A DNA stretch of 64,000 nucleotides from Mallotus nudiflorus (lineage: Eukaryota > Streptophyta > Magnoliopsida > Malpighiales > Euphorbiaceae): positions 62,001-126,000 of the forward strand of contig CANTUR010000818.1 in the NCBI GenBank assembly GCA_947683625.1, given 5' to 3'. The notes under the pieces were generated by a model. It saw only the letters and a program-made list of their open reading frames with translations. It had not been told where the DNA came from and ran no database searches. Position 1 is the first letter of the stretch. Each line of letters starts with the position of its first letter. Of the stretch, positions 51,801 to 63,721 are shown piece by piece. Made by a program: the position numbers and the translations under genes.

Positions 51801-53361
51801 TAGGAACTTCGCCTTTAGTTACTTTTCAACCCCCTCTTTGATCAGAAGTGCCCATTTTGGCCTCAGTCTCCTCTTCTTCTGCTTGACCGGTGATATGTGA
51901 GGATATGTAGGGATTCTATGTTTAGAGATCTCCCTATCAATCCTAGGCATGTCTTCATAGCCCCAAACAAATACTTTCCATCTTTTTAGTAATTTTTCTT
52001 TCATTTTTTCTCTCTCATCATGAGTTAAATTAGAAGCAAATAATATATTTTTAGGGTTGTCATTTGTTCCTAAATTAAATGATTCATTTTGCATGGAATT
52101 AATGTCAAACATATGCATGAAATGATCATCACAAATAGAATAACTGTTGGGGAAAACATTATATAAATAAGCAAACTTAGACTTCATTTTATTCACTTTC
52201 GAAAAGAATAAATCATCAGTTTCAAACAAAGTAGTGAGAGAAACATCATAATCATTATAAAAGACATCCACGATAGAGTTGAGGACATAAGCTTCGAAAT
52301 CCTGCCCCTTGCCTTGATCATCGACATCCTTTATCTCTAGAGTAGTTGCATTCTCCTCAAAATCTCCCTCAACTGGTACCATCTCTTCCATAGGGACTTC
52401 CTCAATAACAGCTTTCTTTATTTTGTTCACAATGATGGAATAACTTCCCTGACCATTAAAAGAGGTTATGGAGTCTCATTGTACGGTTACCTAGTGCCTT
52501 CTCTCACAAAAGTTTCCTATAAGTCCTTTCTCTTAACCACAATCTCATCCTTTTCTTTCCCAAGCTAATCCCAAATGTCAATTTCTTCTTTATAGCCATT
52601 AGTCCCCTCAAACCCTACCCCATACTTTAAAATGGGTACTTTGCACTTAATAAATCTCAAAGGTCCACTTTGGTTCTTTCCCAATCCTATGCCTAGCATA
52701 AATTTCATGTTGAACATTATGTTAAGAACTCTCTTATCTATCTCGTCTTCATAAATTATGCATACCTCAAAGCTCAAGCTTATAACTATTTCTTTGGGGG
52801 CTAGCTTCAAGGCAATTACAGCGGCTTCAGTTTCAACAGAGATGGTGACAACCTTACCCTCATATAAAAACTTGATTTTCTGATGGATAGTGGAGGGAAC
52901 ACCACCTAAGGGATGAAACCATGGCCTTCCAAATAGAATAGCAAAGATCATAGGAATATCAATCATGTGCAAGTTGACCCAAGTCTCAATGGGTCTTGTC
53001 CTGACCAATGCTCTAAATGTCCCCTCAATAGGCCTTTTCGTATCATTATAGGCCTTGATAACTACCTCACAAGGTTTTAAATCTACCATAGTCAACCTTA
53101 GCTTCTGTAGAATCTTCAACAGATACACATTAATAGCAGAATCATTATCTACCATGACATAACAAGTCATTTTTCCCTTCACTTCAGCCTTGATGAATAA
53201 GGCTTTATGGTGATACCTCCCTTCCAAAGGTATATCATCATCAGAAAAACATTATGGTGCCTTGGGGGGGTTTCTATTAAGGAATTAACCATATAGCTTG
53301 TGGAGATATTTTTTAGATCTAGCGCCATAACTAGTGCTTCCTGGTGGCCCTTCGAATGCAT
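48868..53361 (-). pseudogene. pol: Tat pol: protease, G-patch-like motif, RT, RNase H, integrase (broken)
   Basis: Right to left: LIHSKGHQEALVMALDL (about 53340), a segment that precedes Tat protease. The protease ORF 52565-53227 has VMVDNDSAINVYLLKIL, where the catalytic D-S/T-G is changed to DND. IPMIFAILFGRPWFHPLGGV and a GIGLGKNQSGPL G-patch-like end follow. RT: VFVWGYEDMPRID, HRIPTYPHISPVKQKKRRL (51819-52430), then CPKDDFPLPHINTLVDSTA and YSFMDGFSRYNQI (51547-51729). RNase H lies at about 50950-50430 (MYFDGVINNKGAGVGI). Integrase (about 49900-48870) has KASNGHRFILVAIDYFTKWV, ANGAMEAANKNVKKILAKM and a C-terminal GPYMVNNLFS and EPINLDKLKKYFL. Many stops; no activity is expected. Confidence 0.9.
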
Positions 53362-53599
53362 AAGTAACTCCCAAACATTGGTGATGGTTCTCTAGTCTTT
53401 CATCACTTCTTTCCCTTTTACTATCTTCTCTATGTCTTCTGATTCAGGCTTAGCAATCTCAACTCCTTACCTTTTCTCCTTGACCTTTTTCACATATTGG
53501 CCTGATTTACTTTGCTTATCATCTTATAAATTAGCCTTACTTCATCTTCGTCATTGAAGCTCTAGTTATCCAATACATGCACAGTAACCTCGGTGGATT

Positions 53600-56500
53600 A
53601 TTTATTTTGGTTTGTGTCTTTTGGTTTGGGTTTAGGCTTTGGTAGATTAGGAATGATGTCAATAAAAGAGTTTAAAACTTGCTCTTCTATTAGGTCAACG
53701 TTAATCATTAAAATGGGTGGGTTAGGTGGTAACATGTTTTGATAATTAGGCAAAAGGTTATTTAGGTGTTTGGTTTTCTTGTCTCGGGGTCAATGATTTT
53801 ACCCACATCAATTAAGTCTTGGATTTCATACTTCAATCGGGCATAATTATCAGTGTCATGCCCAATGGTCTGGTGGAATTTTTAGAAAAGTTTTGGATTG
53901 GCACTTGGCAAGGGTTACTATGAAGGTAAGGGTTGTAATAGGTTTTTCTTGGTCAACTTCTTGAGGAATTTGGATAAAGGCCACCATAAATTATAGAATT
54001 TATAGGCTGCCTAATAGCATTAATCTACAGATTGCTACTCGGTTGCTTGATGGTATTGATCTGGATATTGCTGCTCAAACTGATGCCATATTTGCCCCTA
54101 GATGTCCTTTAAAAGAATCTTTTTTCCTGGGCAAAATTTGATTCTTTTTTAACCCTAAATTTTTATAACTCTTCAAAATTTTGAATTCTTAAATCCTTCA
54201 GCTTCTTAGACAATGCTAGAATACACTCTTCTATTGCCAGCACTAGTTGGTCTGACTCAGCAGGCCTATGCCTAATTTAAGATAGTTTTCCTCTTTAACG
54301 AGTTAGATAATCAATAAAGGACTCATTAAACCTTTACTTGGTGTTTTGTAAATCCCTCAAAGATACCTCGAAATGAACATTGAGGTCGTATTATTTCACA
54401 AATGCAGCATACAGTTCTTTCCAATTAGACTGAATGTGTGGTTCCAAAGCATATTACTAATGGATTGGTATGCCCTTCAAGGGCATAGGGAAATGTTTGA
54501 CTATCTAAGCCTTAATTAGTTCGGTGGCTTTCATGTAAGTCACATATTGCTTCATATGCAAATAGGGGTGTAGACGGTAGGGTTTAGTGTGTGTCTAAGA
54601 TTTTAGCAACCGTGACACTGTTTGAGCTCAGGGCTTTAGGGAACACACTAACCACTATCATAAAGACATGGCATGGAGATGAGGAGTCGCCACCCAGGGT
54701 AATAACTGGGACAAATTGAAAAGGTGGTACTCGATCCCCTAAAAGAAAGCTAGCACCATAACCAGGAGATTCTGGATATTGAATACCAACTTCTTTTATA
54801 GTCTTGTGTTCATTTAGAATTACTTTATGAATTACTAGATTATCCTCTATTTACATGCAATTTCATATAAACCCTTATTCTAGCAATTAACTCCAAGGCA
54901 AACCAGTCATGAAAATACAAGTAAATAATGCATTCATTCAAACATATAATCCCTAAATTAGTCTAATCTACATTGATTTCAATTAAATGAACTAAATCTA
55001 CATGTTTTTAATAAGTGAGTCTAAAGGGCCTAATTCCTTTTAATTTTAATTGAGTGAACCTAAGTCTATTTATTGTAATTCTAAAAATGGGCCTAAATCT
55101 ACAAATTATGAAGTATTTAAATTAAGTGGGCCTAAGTCTACATATTTTAATTTTAAGGTGATCTTAAATCTACAAATTATGAAAAAGGCTTAAATTAAGT
55201 GGGCTAAGTCTAATTAATTCAATTAAATTAGGTGGGCCTATGTCTAATTTACTAAATGGGCCTAAGTCTAATTAATTGTGGGCCTAAAATGTATTTTAAT
55301 TAATTAAATCTAAACAAACCTAAATTTATTTAAGTGGATTAGAATCTAATATGGGCTTAAAACATGCCCAAAAACAAATAAAACATGCCAAAATAATTAA
55401 ATAAAAAAATCAAACAACTAATTAAATTAATTCCTTCTAAAAAAATCCTAATTTTTATTAACATGCAACCTAAATTAATCTACTTCCGCTATTGATTTTA
55501 ATCAATTACCTAGTTGAAACTCTAATTTTACTAACCAATTAATTAACAAAAACATGCAACCACACATAATTTTACTATTCCCATTGTTGGGGTTTTTACA
55601 ATAATCTATTGAAAATAATAATAAAAATAATTAATACAACCCCAAAAAAATATAAATAAAATAAAGAAATTAAATAAAAAATAAAAAAGACCTAAAAACT
55701 AAATCTACAAGGTCTTATCCATGGCATTCCATGGACTTCTCATGGATTCAATTCTTCAAACATGATCATCATGTATTTTCCTCCATAAAAATAAAAAAAA
55801 TAAAAAAAATAAAAAAAATAAAAATTATGATTAGTGAATCAATAATAAAATAAAATAAATCAATAAAATAAAAAAAGAAATAAATAAATCAACTAAAAGA
55901 GAATAAGGAGAAGATGATGCTTATGGATGATTTTAATGGAGTGCTCCTCAGATTTTGTAAAATCATCGTTCTTGATAGGTCTTCAAATCTTATTCTTCAA
56001 AAATCCTCCAAAGATCTTCAATTAATCAATTAAGCAAAAAGAATTTTTTTGTAGAGAATGCAGATACTCTTTTTTTTTTTTATCTCTTTTTCTCTCTTCC
56101 TTCCCTCTTTTTTCTCTTTTTTTTCTTTCTTCCATTTTTTCTTTTTCTTCCCCCCTTTTCTTTTTTTTTCTTCCTCCCTCCCCTTTTTAGGAGCCAAACA
56201 TCTCCTTTTAGAGTGAAACATCCTTCAAACCATACATATAAATTGATTCCTAAAAGACTTATATTTCCTTAAAAACATTAGATAAATATCAAAAATAATT
56301 TTAAGAGAATTTCAAACTAATTAGGACTCAGGAAAAAGATTTTTTTCTAGAAAATTTGAAAACTAGGTGAAAGGTCTAATTTTGACCAGAATTACACAAT
56401 TCCGATTGGAATTAGTGTAATTTCGATTGGAAGCGAAATTACACAATTTCGATTGGAATTATGTAATTCCAATGGGAATTATAAAATTCCAACCACTTTT

Positions 56501-57024
56501 TAGTGCTTCATTGAAGACCTATTCATGACATTTTTATCATTGGAGTCCTTTATCGCATCCATAACTCATCATCCCGAAATTAGGTGTCTACAGGGGGTCC
56601 TCAGTTCCAAAATACTTTTTCATGTCGGGAATTTGAATTTCTGAGGTAGTGGATCATCCTCCCTATCTAGATTCAAATCAGTGTAATCTAACGAAGCATC
56701 GATGCCCTTCTCCTTCATCATCATCTGCATTTGACTCATAGCCTTGGTTATATTCTTGGCCCACTTGGTTTGTTACACATCCTCAGTCGGGTTCACATTC
56801 CTTCAATTTGGTGGATCAGCTAATATTGTCAAATCATCTCTTTCCTTTTCTCTCACTGGGATTTCATCATCAAGATTAATCAGATTGGTTGGTTGTGCTA
56901 GCTAATTTTCTCTGATTAGCTTAGTTATCTTTGTCATCATCTCCATCATCATAGACCATGTCTCAATGAACACTTCCTCTTTTAATTGTGCCTTAAAAGC
57001 CTCGAGATTAAAATCTCCTGCCAT
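53600..57024 (-). pseudogene. gag: Tat gag, broken and split by a solo LTR
   Basis: The likely start is ATG at 57024 (MAGDFNLEAFKAQLKEEV). The frame runs to about 56593, ending KYFGTEDP, where the LTR at 54569-56592 interrupts it. It resumes at about 54568 with HLHMKQYVTYMKATELIK-like sequence, then LEPHIQSNWKELYAAFVK, FEVSLRDLQNTK, FNESFIDYLTR and EECILALSKKLKDL. These match the retrotransposon gag capsid domain pattern (DPxxHL, W..L...F, R.L..T.Q..NESF..Y). In-frame TAA/TAG codons are frequent. The stretch 53600-54100 is low-complexity coding remnant. Confidence 0.8.
54569..56592 (-). mobile_element. Tat-type solo LTR nested in gag
   Basis: 2024 bp. On the minus strand it begins TGTAGACACCTAAT and ends CCGTCTACA. 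The flanks are AGGGG (left) and GGGGG (right), a 5-bp duplication with one mismatch. It shares the overall plan of the Tat LTRs (start, and GTTTGAGCTCAGG-like block near the end), but is a different subfamily. A pyrimidine-rich tract lies at 56068-56190. An array of GAATTACACAATTCCGATTGG-like inverted words lies at about 56390-56500. Confidence 0.8.
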
Positions 57025-57930
57025 TTTTGTTTTTAAACTTTTGACTAAACGACTAGAATTGGATCGAACCCACTTGGATGAGCTTGAACGATCTAAATTG
57101 CTGCAAGACCACATGTTAGAATTATGCATGATATGCAAGTTTGTTTTATTATTCAAAGAAAACAAGAAAATAAGTAATCATATTTAATATATACATAACA
57201 TAAAGGAAAAATGCAAAGCTTTAAAAATGATGACCTCCACTCTTATTTCTCCTACACACATGTTCAATGGTGAGTATCTTATCCTAGGATTTTTGGCTTG
57301 GATTTTAATTATCAACAGGGGATAATAAAATTGACGTATGTAAGATAACTCTCAGAATGGAATAAACAAGTAGTGGATCCTCTAAATAAATCCAAAGTGT
57401 GCCTTTAATGGGTCGAGAATGACATTAAGGCTTTACCTTATGAAAATCCATTTCAATGAGCCAATATGGGCATGATAGGCCGGTTTTGACAATACGTATT
57501 TTGAAATGGGCTAAGAAAAGGCATGAAAGGCCCATTTTAACAAGGTCCATTTGTAATAGGCTTGGGTTTTATTTTAAGGGTCCATTAAAGGGCATAAAAC
57601 ACAAGCAATAGGAAAATTCCTAAGGAAAACTGCTAGGCTACTACATGAGCTTAAGTCTTGAGTGGCAAGCTTAGGCTCCCATAATAATACACATCCATAT
57701 ACATCTCCTCACCTAAGGATCCATGCAACATGGATAGTACATGTCGTGAGTGACAATAATCAAATATTCCACCACCAGGTTTGAATGGAATGTAGGTAGC
57801 AAAATATTGACTATTGTAGGGTTAAAACTGGACTAAAGTGCTAATTGTGTGCAAAAAGTGTAGCGAATGTAGTAGAAATCAAAGAATAATTAAAGATGAT
57901 AAATTAAAAACACTTGAAATCAGTTTCTCT

Positions 57931-57949
57931 ATCCCTAGTGAAGTCGCCA
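57931..57949 (-). other. Primer binding site of the Tat element
   Basis: Minus strand reads TGGCGACTTCACTAGGGAT, one base from the right LTR. TGGCGACT is the conserved start of Tat/Ogre PBS sequences. Confidence 0.85.
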
Positions 57950-57950
57950 C

Positions 57951-59944
57951 TATAGGCGGTGGGGTTTTAGTGTGCCCCCAAGTGTTTAAAGACCATGACA
58001 TTATGCGAGCTTGAGGCCTACTATGAAATACAAAATAGATCATAAAGCCTACTCAGAGATGGAGTTGCCACTCGGATGAAAGTCGAGACACACTGTATAG
58101 CAATTGGATCCCAAGGAGGTTCCTATAAGCCATCATCAGAGATCAGGTTCAAAAGTTGGGAATGGTCATTTGAATGCCCACCTAACCTTGCGGTTGGCCT
58201 CCATTTGTGTTTTATAATTTATTACTCTTAATTATTCAATGATTTCTTTATTACCATATGAGTTGTAATTTCCATCAAACAATTGTTGCATTTTATAATT
58301 AGGCCCGGATTTGCACATTAATTAAATTCATGCAACTGGTCTATACATTCACCACGAATAAAGCAAAAATTATAATTTACAACCATACATTCTAAATCAA
58401 GTGGGAAAGGGATTAAGGATTACAACATCTTGTGGAAAATAAAAGTATAATAAACAGGGAATAAATAAAAAATAAACTAAAAATAAACTGTTTGATTTAA
58501 GTAAAACCTCTTAAGAACTAATTAATTGGATAAATACTTGATGATTAAAAATCACTGATGAATCCCTACAATAGAAAAAATGTTATTTCCTTGAAATACA
58601 TAAAGATTTTATAGAAAAATCCACAAAATCAACTCATGAATCAATTTAGTAAAACAAAGAGATAAAGTCACAAAAAAGTAAATATTAATCGAATGACATT
58701 GCATGACAACCATACAAGATAGATTTGAGTATGATAAGACCTACTTATGCATAGAAACCCTATACAATTTACAAAAAAAATGAGATAAGATCGTATAAAA
58801 CCCTGTCAGAGAGGCGATCACCTCATGATAATAAGGCAACATGGTTTGTAGAGGCTATGCCGTAGACAAACTCATGAGGGCCTGTCAAAATGGTAATCGC
58901 CTCTGTCATATCAATGAGGCAATGCCTCTTTAAGAGGCAATCACTTGATCAACAAGATCAAATGACTTTCAAATTGGCAAACTTCCACTTTAAGTAAAAA
59001 TCTACTATTGCAAATAAACTAGATACACAACTATACTTAAAGTTCAGTGAATCATATTAAAAACAAGGCATATTATAAAGAATAAATATAAGGTACTAAA
59101 TAAAAAGCTAGTAAATGGATAAATTAGAGGTTATATAAGCAAGTACAAAATAATCATGCAAATTTATAAGTCAAGCTTGGAAAGCATTGAGATAATTACT
59201 GAAGAATGAGCTTTTAAAATATTGGCCCTAAAAAATGATTAGGAATGTTGGTATTCCCTTGAATGCAAGGTTCTTACCTTTTTTTCCTAAGAAAAACCCA
59301 CACTTCTATGCCTTTCTCCTCTTAAGATTACTCCCTCCCTTTAGAGCTCTTTTCTCTCTAAAACTTCCTCTCCTTTCCTCAGTCTTTTCCAATTGCTAAA
59401 AGTCTCCAAAATGCCAAAAAGATCCTCTTTCTCTCTCTCTTTTCTCATTTTATTCATACCTTTAGCCTATACCCTTAATACTCTCCTCCATCATTGCATT
59501 TTCTAGCCTTTTTCTTCTCCTAAAGATTTCTTTTTTAGACTAGAGGCTAAGTTACAGAGGAAGTGGGCCCAACAAGTTGGCTGCCATGGTCACTTCTGCA
59601 TTTAATGCTGACGCAAGTGGCTGCTATAGAGGCGATACATCTATGGTGAGGCGATTTCCTCTTCAGCTGTTGCCATAAAGGTGATTACCTCTTCATAGAA
59701 GCATTCACCTCTCTAGCATGTCCTGCACTGGGCCTAATAGGCCTAGGCGGTTTAGACTAGTTTTGTAAGGGTTTTGGGCTTATTTATGGGTTTCTAACCC
59801 TCGAGCTCATTTTTAAGAAGATTTAGGGTTTCTTTCTTGCATTCAAGTTTTATATCTCTCGTCATCGGGCTCTATTGCGGGCTGACTAAACCAAGCATCT
59901 ACAGTTCGTCCCCTATCATGGGCCAATTGAACCGGGTGTCTACA
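57951..59944 (-). repeat. 5' LTR of the Tat element
   Basis: 1994 bp, partner of 41499-43480. Plus-strand ends are TATAGGCGGTG and GTGTCTACA. Palindrome arrays lie at about 58810-58950 and 59625-59720. Confidence 0.88.
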
Positions 59945-59949
59945 CTTCT

Positions 59950-61253
59950 ATTAGCAAGAGTCTATAAGGTAGAAGTAAATAAATATGACTAAACCTAAAT
60001 ACAATAAAGACAAAAGGAGGAGAATAAAGTCTTAATTTATGATAGAGGACTGGGCTTAATTAAGAGTTAAAATAGATAATTTAGAATTAGTGCCTGGAAA
60101 GGTGGTGCCAATGGTGTAAAAATATTTAAATGATGAGCCGAAGGATGTGACTTGCAAGTGGGCTTGGATAGGAGCTAGACTTGTCCTATCATTGAACTTG
60201 TTGATATTTACTTTGGGTTGGCTTTCATTGCTTGCATATTGGCCCTCTTGATCAATAACCCATTGAGTCAAAGAGGCTTTAGAATACTCAAGATCATCAT
60301 GAGTTCTGATGTAACTTACAACAGGGTTAGTTAATGCCTTATTAGTTAGGTTTCCTATCACTACATGGCAAGGAAGCTTGCTTGACTCACCCGATTAACA
60401 TAATGATGACTAGGTTGACATTGAGGATGTGCTACTGATTAAGACAAGTTAATAGCTTCCGGAGATAATTTTCTAATGCTCTTGAAGAGAGCATCCATGA
60501 TTATCCTAGCAATAGAAGGATAAGGAGAGTGAGACAATGACTTCTTTTCTACATTTATAAAAGTTCATAATCCATAAACACCTTTATGCAGTAGATCAAT
60601 ATTAACCCAAGGACCACAACCTTTCCTAACCTTCTCTTTTCCATCATTATTGTAAAAAAAATAAGCTAAAAGTGTTCTTTAATCTTTAATCATGAACTCG
60701 AAGATCCATTGCAGAACTCCACATTTGAGACACTATATGCAGTAGAGTAATGGATGTGTAAAATCTAGAGCTATGGATTCTCCTACCTAGATAATGTTTG
60801 AGATGATAAAGAGGAAGATCCATTGATGGAAGAAATTTTAGAGTGTAGATGTCATCATATGCTACTTGACTATTAATATGTAAAGCTCTAAGATCTGAAC
60901 TAGAAGAGGCTATGTATGAGAGATTGAAACAAAAAAGGGGATTTATGAAATGAGGGAGAGTATTGAAAGCAAAGATGTTAAAAGGAGCTACGAGAGCTCA
61001 GATAACATTAACGGAGCAATCTATCCCATATTAGAGCTATCTATCACTTTTATGTAGAGAAGGTTATTGTTTCACATATGAATAAGGTTACTGTCCTTAA
61101 AATCCAAGCACACAATGGAAAATTCATTCAAAGTATGCCACATAAACAAGTATAAACATACTTTACAAATATGCATAAACATGGAAAAATTAATTCTTTA
61201 TGACTTTTTTCATATTCTAATCCATGTTTTTAGACTAGAACATAAGTAGGCAT
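59950..61253 (-). other. Unassigned sequence with an unrecognised open frame
   Basis: This continues the pre-insertion locus left of 41499. A 101-codon frame at 60056-60361 (minus) extends a little upstream without stops (KLPCHVV before IGNLTNKALTNPVVSY). It contains SLTQWVIDQEGQYASN and IQAHLQVTSFGSSFKYFY. I do not recognise it. It could be the gag or leader of the LTR element implied by the PBS at 61254, or a host gene fragment. Confidence 0.35.
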
Positions 61254-61265
61254 GCTCTGATACCA
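61254..61265 (-). other. PBS-like site (initiator-Met tRNA)
   Basis: Minus strand is an exact TGGTATCAGAGC. This 12-mer is rarely seen outside LTR retrotransposons, so a 5' LTR should lie to the right. Confidence 0.65.
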
Positions 61266-61651
61266 ATAAAGGAAAAATTAATAAACAAAGAATTAGAAAA
61301 ACTTACGGGTTTCTCCTATTATAAATTCCTAAATCCAATAATACTTGTATCACTAGTTTATGAAGAGGAATCACAATATGGAAACCTTTCTATTTTTACA
61401 ACCTAAATATTCCTTGTGCAGAGAGAGTGAGATTGAAGAATGTTTTCTTTTCACATATACTTTTCTCTATATATGCTTTTTTGTTTTGTTTCCTATATAT
61501 ATATATATAAGGGAGTTGTTGATTGGATAAGGTAACTCCCAATAGCAATTTCCACTTATTCAATTTTTTAATTAATTAAAAGAAATTTAATTATATATAA
61601 AATGGATTCAGGTTAACCCATCATAGGCGACCCGATCCATATTCTAATACA
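61266..61651 (-). repeat. Probable copia-type LTR
   Basis: It directly abuts the PBS. On the minus strand it would start TGTATTAGAATATGG and contains CTTATATATATATATATAGG (about 61496-61515), a strong TATA-like promoter, near the middle. It separates two types of sequence and seems to lie just beyond the 3' end of the hAT gene. No partner LTR was found in the window, and the inner end is not a clean CA. Confidence 0.5.
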
Positions 61652-61679
61652 AATAAATATTCATTTTCATCTCTTTCAA

Positions 61680-63721
61680 TTTCTTATTGTCTTAATGCCG
61701 CTCTTGACCAATCATTAATGCATGTTTGAGCCTCTAATAATTTGAGAGACATAGATGATCAAGTTTCATCCAAAATACTTCCTCCCTCACTAAATTCTTA
61801 TTCAATGGCTACTGTTGAAATTGGACTGAAAAAAATTTGTTTAGTAATTAGTGTAAGGTTTTGAAATGTATTTTAGTGTCAACTCCACTATTCAAGGACC
61901 AAAAAATATTTTTTAGATTTTCTATCACCAAACTCAAAAATAGTTATAAAATAAATGTCAAGTTCAAGAGACAAACAGAATAATCCTTGATATCTTTTTT
62001 TTTTTTTTTGGTCTTTGCAACAAGACTTGATCACCAATACTAATTTTATTTTGTTCATCTCTCGCTTGACTAGTAAGAAAAGAAGAAGAAGAAGAAGGAC
62101 CAATAGTTACATCATCTTTATATTCATTAAATAAATCTACTAATATTTTTCTAACATTATTAATTATTGATTCTATATCTGTATCATTATCATTCATAAG
62201 ACCTAAACATCCATAATTTATACTTAAATAATCATATAAGTCATTTATTTTTATTGTAGGATAAAAAACACATACAACAAGATTAATTAAAGGAATGAAT
62301 TTAAAATACTTTCATCATTTTTTTTTTCATCATTAAAATAGATTCTTTTAAAACAATAGCATTTTCATATTCTTGCATTACACCAACAATGTTGCAACAT
62401 TTAATTAATAATAAATGTGATGTAGGATAATAAACACCACTTAAAATATAAGTTGTGTCATTACAAACTTTTAAAATATCTAAAAGTTTTGTGCAAACCT
62501 CCTAATTTGGTGGATATAAAAGAAGTTGATGTACATTATTGGAAATAAATGTGCACAATAAATCTCTATATGCAAATGACTTGTTTAATAATTCATAGGT
62601 TGAATTCTATTGAGTTGGAACATCTTTTGGGAACTTTTTTAGTCTCTTACCATTATTTTGCAATTTTTTTTCCAAAATTTCATTACTTGTGGATGTGTCC
62701 ATAAAAATGAAATTGCTTTTTTAATTGGTAATTGGAGGCATCCGATGATCTTAAACCATCTTAAATACGTCAATTTAAGACATGACATGCAAATCTAATA
62801 TGAAAAAATTTTCCTCTAATATTTGGTTGACAAATAAATTGAAAAACACTAATTGATGTGGTATGTGCTATCGCATTATCAAATGAAATTGAAAAAAATT
62901 CTAATTAAAAAATATTTTTCTGAAATATTTTTAATCATTCTAAAAATATTATTGGTGATATGCCAGTCATAAAAAACTCTAAATGCAATAATTCTTTTTT
63001 GTAATAACCATTCATTCATTTTCAATCTAATGACAAGTTATTCCCATATATAAATATTTTTTCCAATGATCACTCCATATATCACTACAAATGCATACAC
63101 GTCCATTAAAATTTATAAATAATTTTTGTAGTTCTTTTTTTTTTCTTGTTTATATAAATTAAATAATGCACATTTTAATTCATTTCTAGGTACACGTTTA
63201 ACTTGTGGATTTAATACTTTTTGACAATAATTAACTAAACCAACTTTTCACCAAAACTAATAGATAAATATTCCATACTAATCATTCTAGCTAATTCTAA
63301 TTTATTTTATTCACCACTATATTTAAATAAATGTGAAGAAGAAGAGGGTGTTGCATACCCAAAAATTTGTGTTTGTCTTTGCTCAACACCATTTTGTGTT
63401 AGATGCTTGTTTATTAAATGCCTTCTAAATGTGTCATAGCCATCTCCACTTTTAAATTTATAATTTTGACTACAATAATTACAAATTACTTTAAAATTGT
63501 CATATGCATTTCTAAGCTGCTTAAAATAAACTTTGAAAATATTTGATTGTGATTGAATTTTTTCTTCTTCACTTTGTTGTAAGTTCTCCCACACAAGCTT
63601 CTTGACTTTCTTGTCTTGGAAAATCATCTTACAAATTATCTATCATATCATCTAAATCACAAATATTTGGTCACGATTCACCAAAATATTGTGATCTTGA
63701 TCTTCCACTTCCACTTGCCAT
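61680..63721 (-). pseudogene. hAT transposase with BED zinc finger, broken
   Basis: ATG at 63721 opens MASGSGRSRSQYFGES; a stop and frameshift follow. The BED finger at 63307-63627 has VWENLQQSEE, then CNYCSQNYKFKSGDGYDTF and HLINKH (C-x2-C...H-x-H-like). Farther on, the core is recognisable at about 62620-62440 (NSTYELLNKSFAYRDLL, then LLDILKVCNDTTYILSGVYY and PTSHLLLIKC). The C-terminal dimerisation region is at about 61960-61700 (LDIYFITIFEFGDRKSKK, PISTVA-like, then EGGSILDE-like and LLEAQTCINDW). These are the standard landmarks of plant hAT (Ac/RICESLEEPER-like) transposases, cut by many stops. Terminal repeats were not found; the right end may be outside the window. Confidence 0.9.

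Larger units (their letters stand above)
41494..59949 (-). mobile_element. Tat-lineage Ty3/gypsy retrotransposon, 18.4 kb, decayed, with two antisense genes
   Basis: LTRs at 41499-43480 and 57951-59944 are flanked by the 5-bp duplication CTTCT (41494-41498 and 59945-59949). A polypurine tract follows the left LTR. A PBS (TGGCGACTTCACTAGGGAT, minus strand) precedes the right LTR; TGGCGACT is the Tat/Ogre-type PBS start. From right to left the interior holds gag, protease, RT, RNase H and integrase. Two genes in the opposite orientation (PMD-type and DUF7745-type) then lie between pol and the 3' LTR, followed by tandem repeats. Antisense extra genes and 3' UTR tandem repeats are known from the Tat lineage. 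All frames are broken. A 2 kb solo LTR interrupts gag. LTR divergence is high by eye, so it is an old insertion. Confidence 0.92.
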
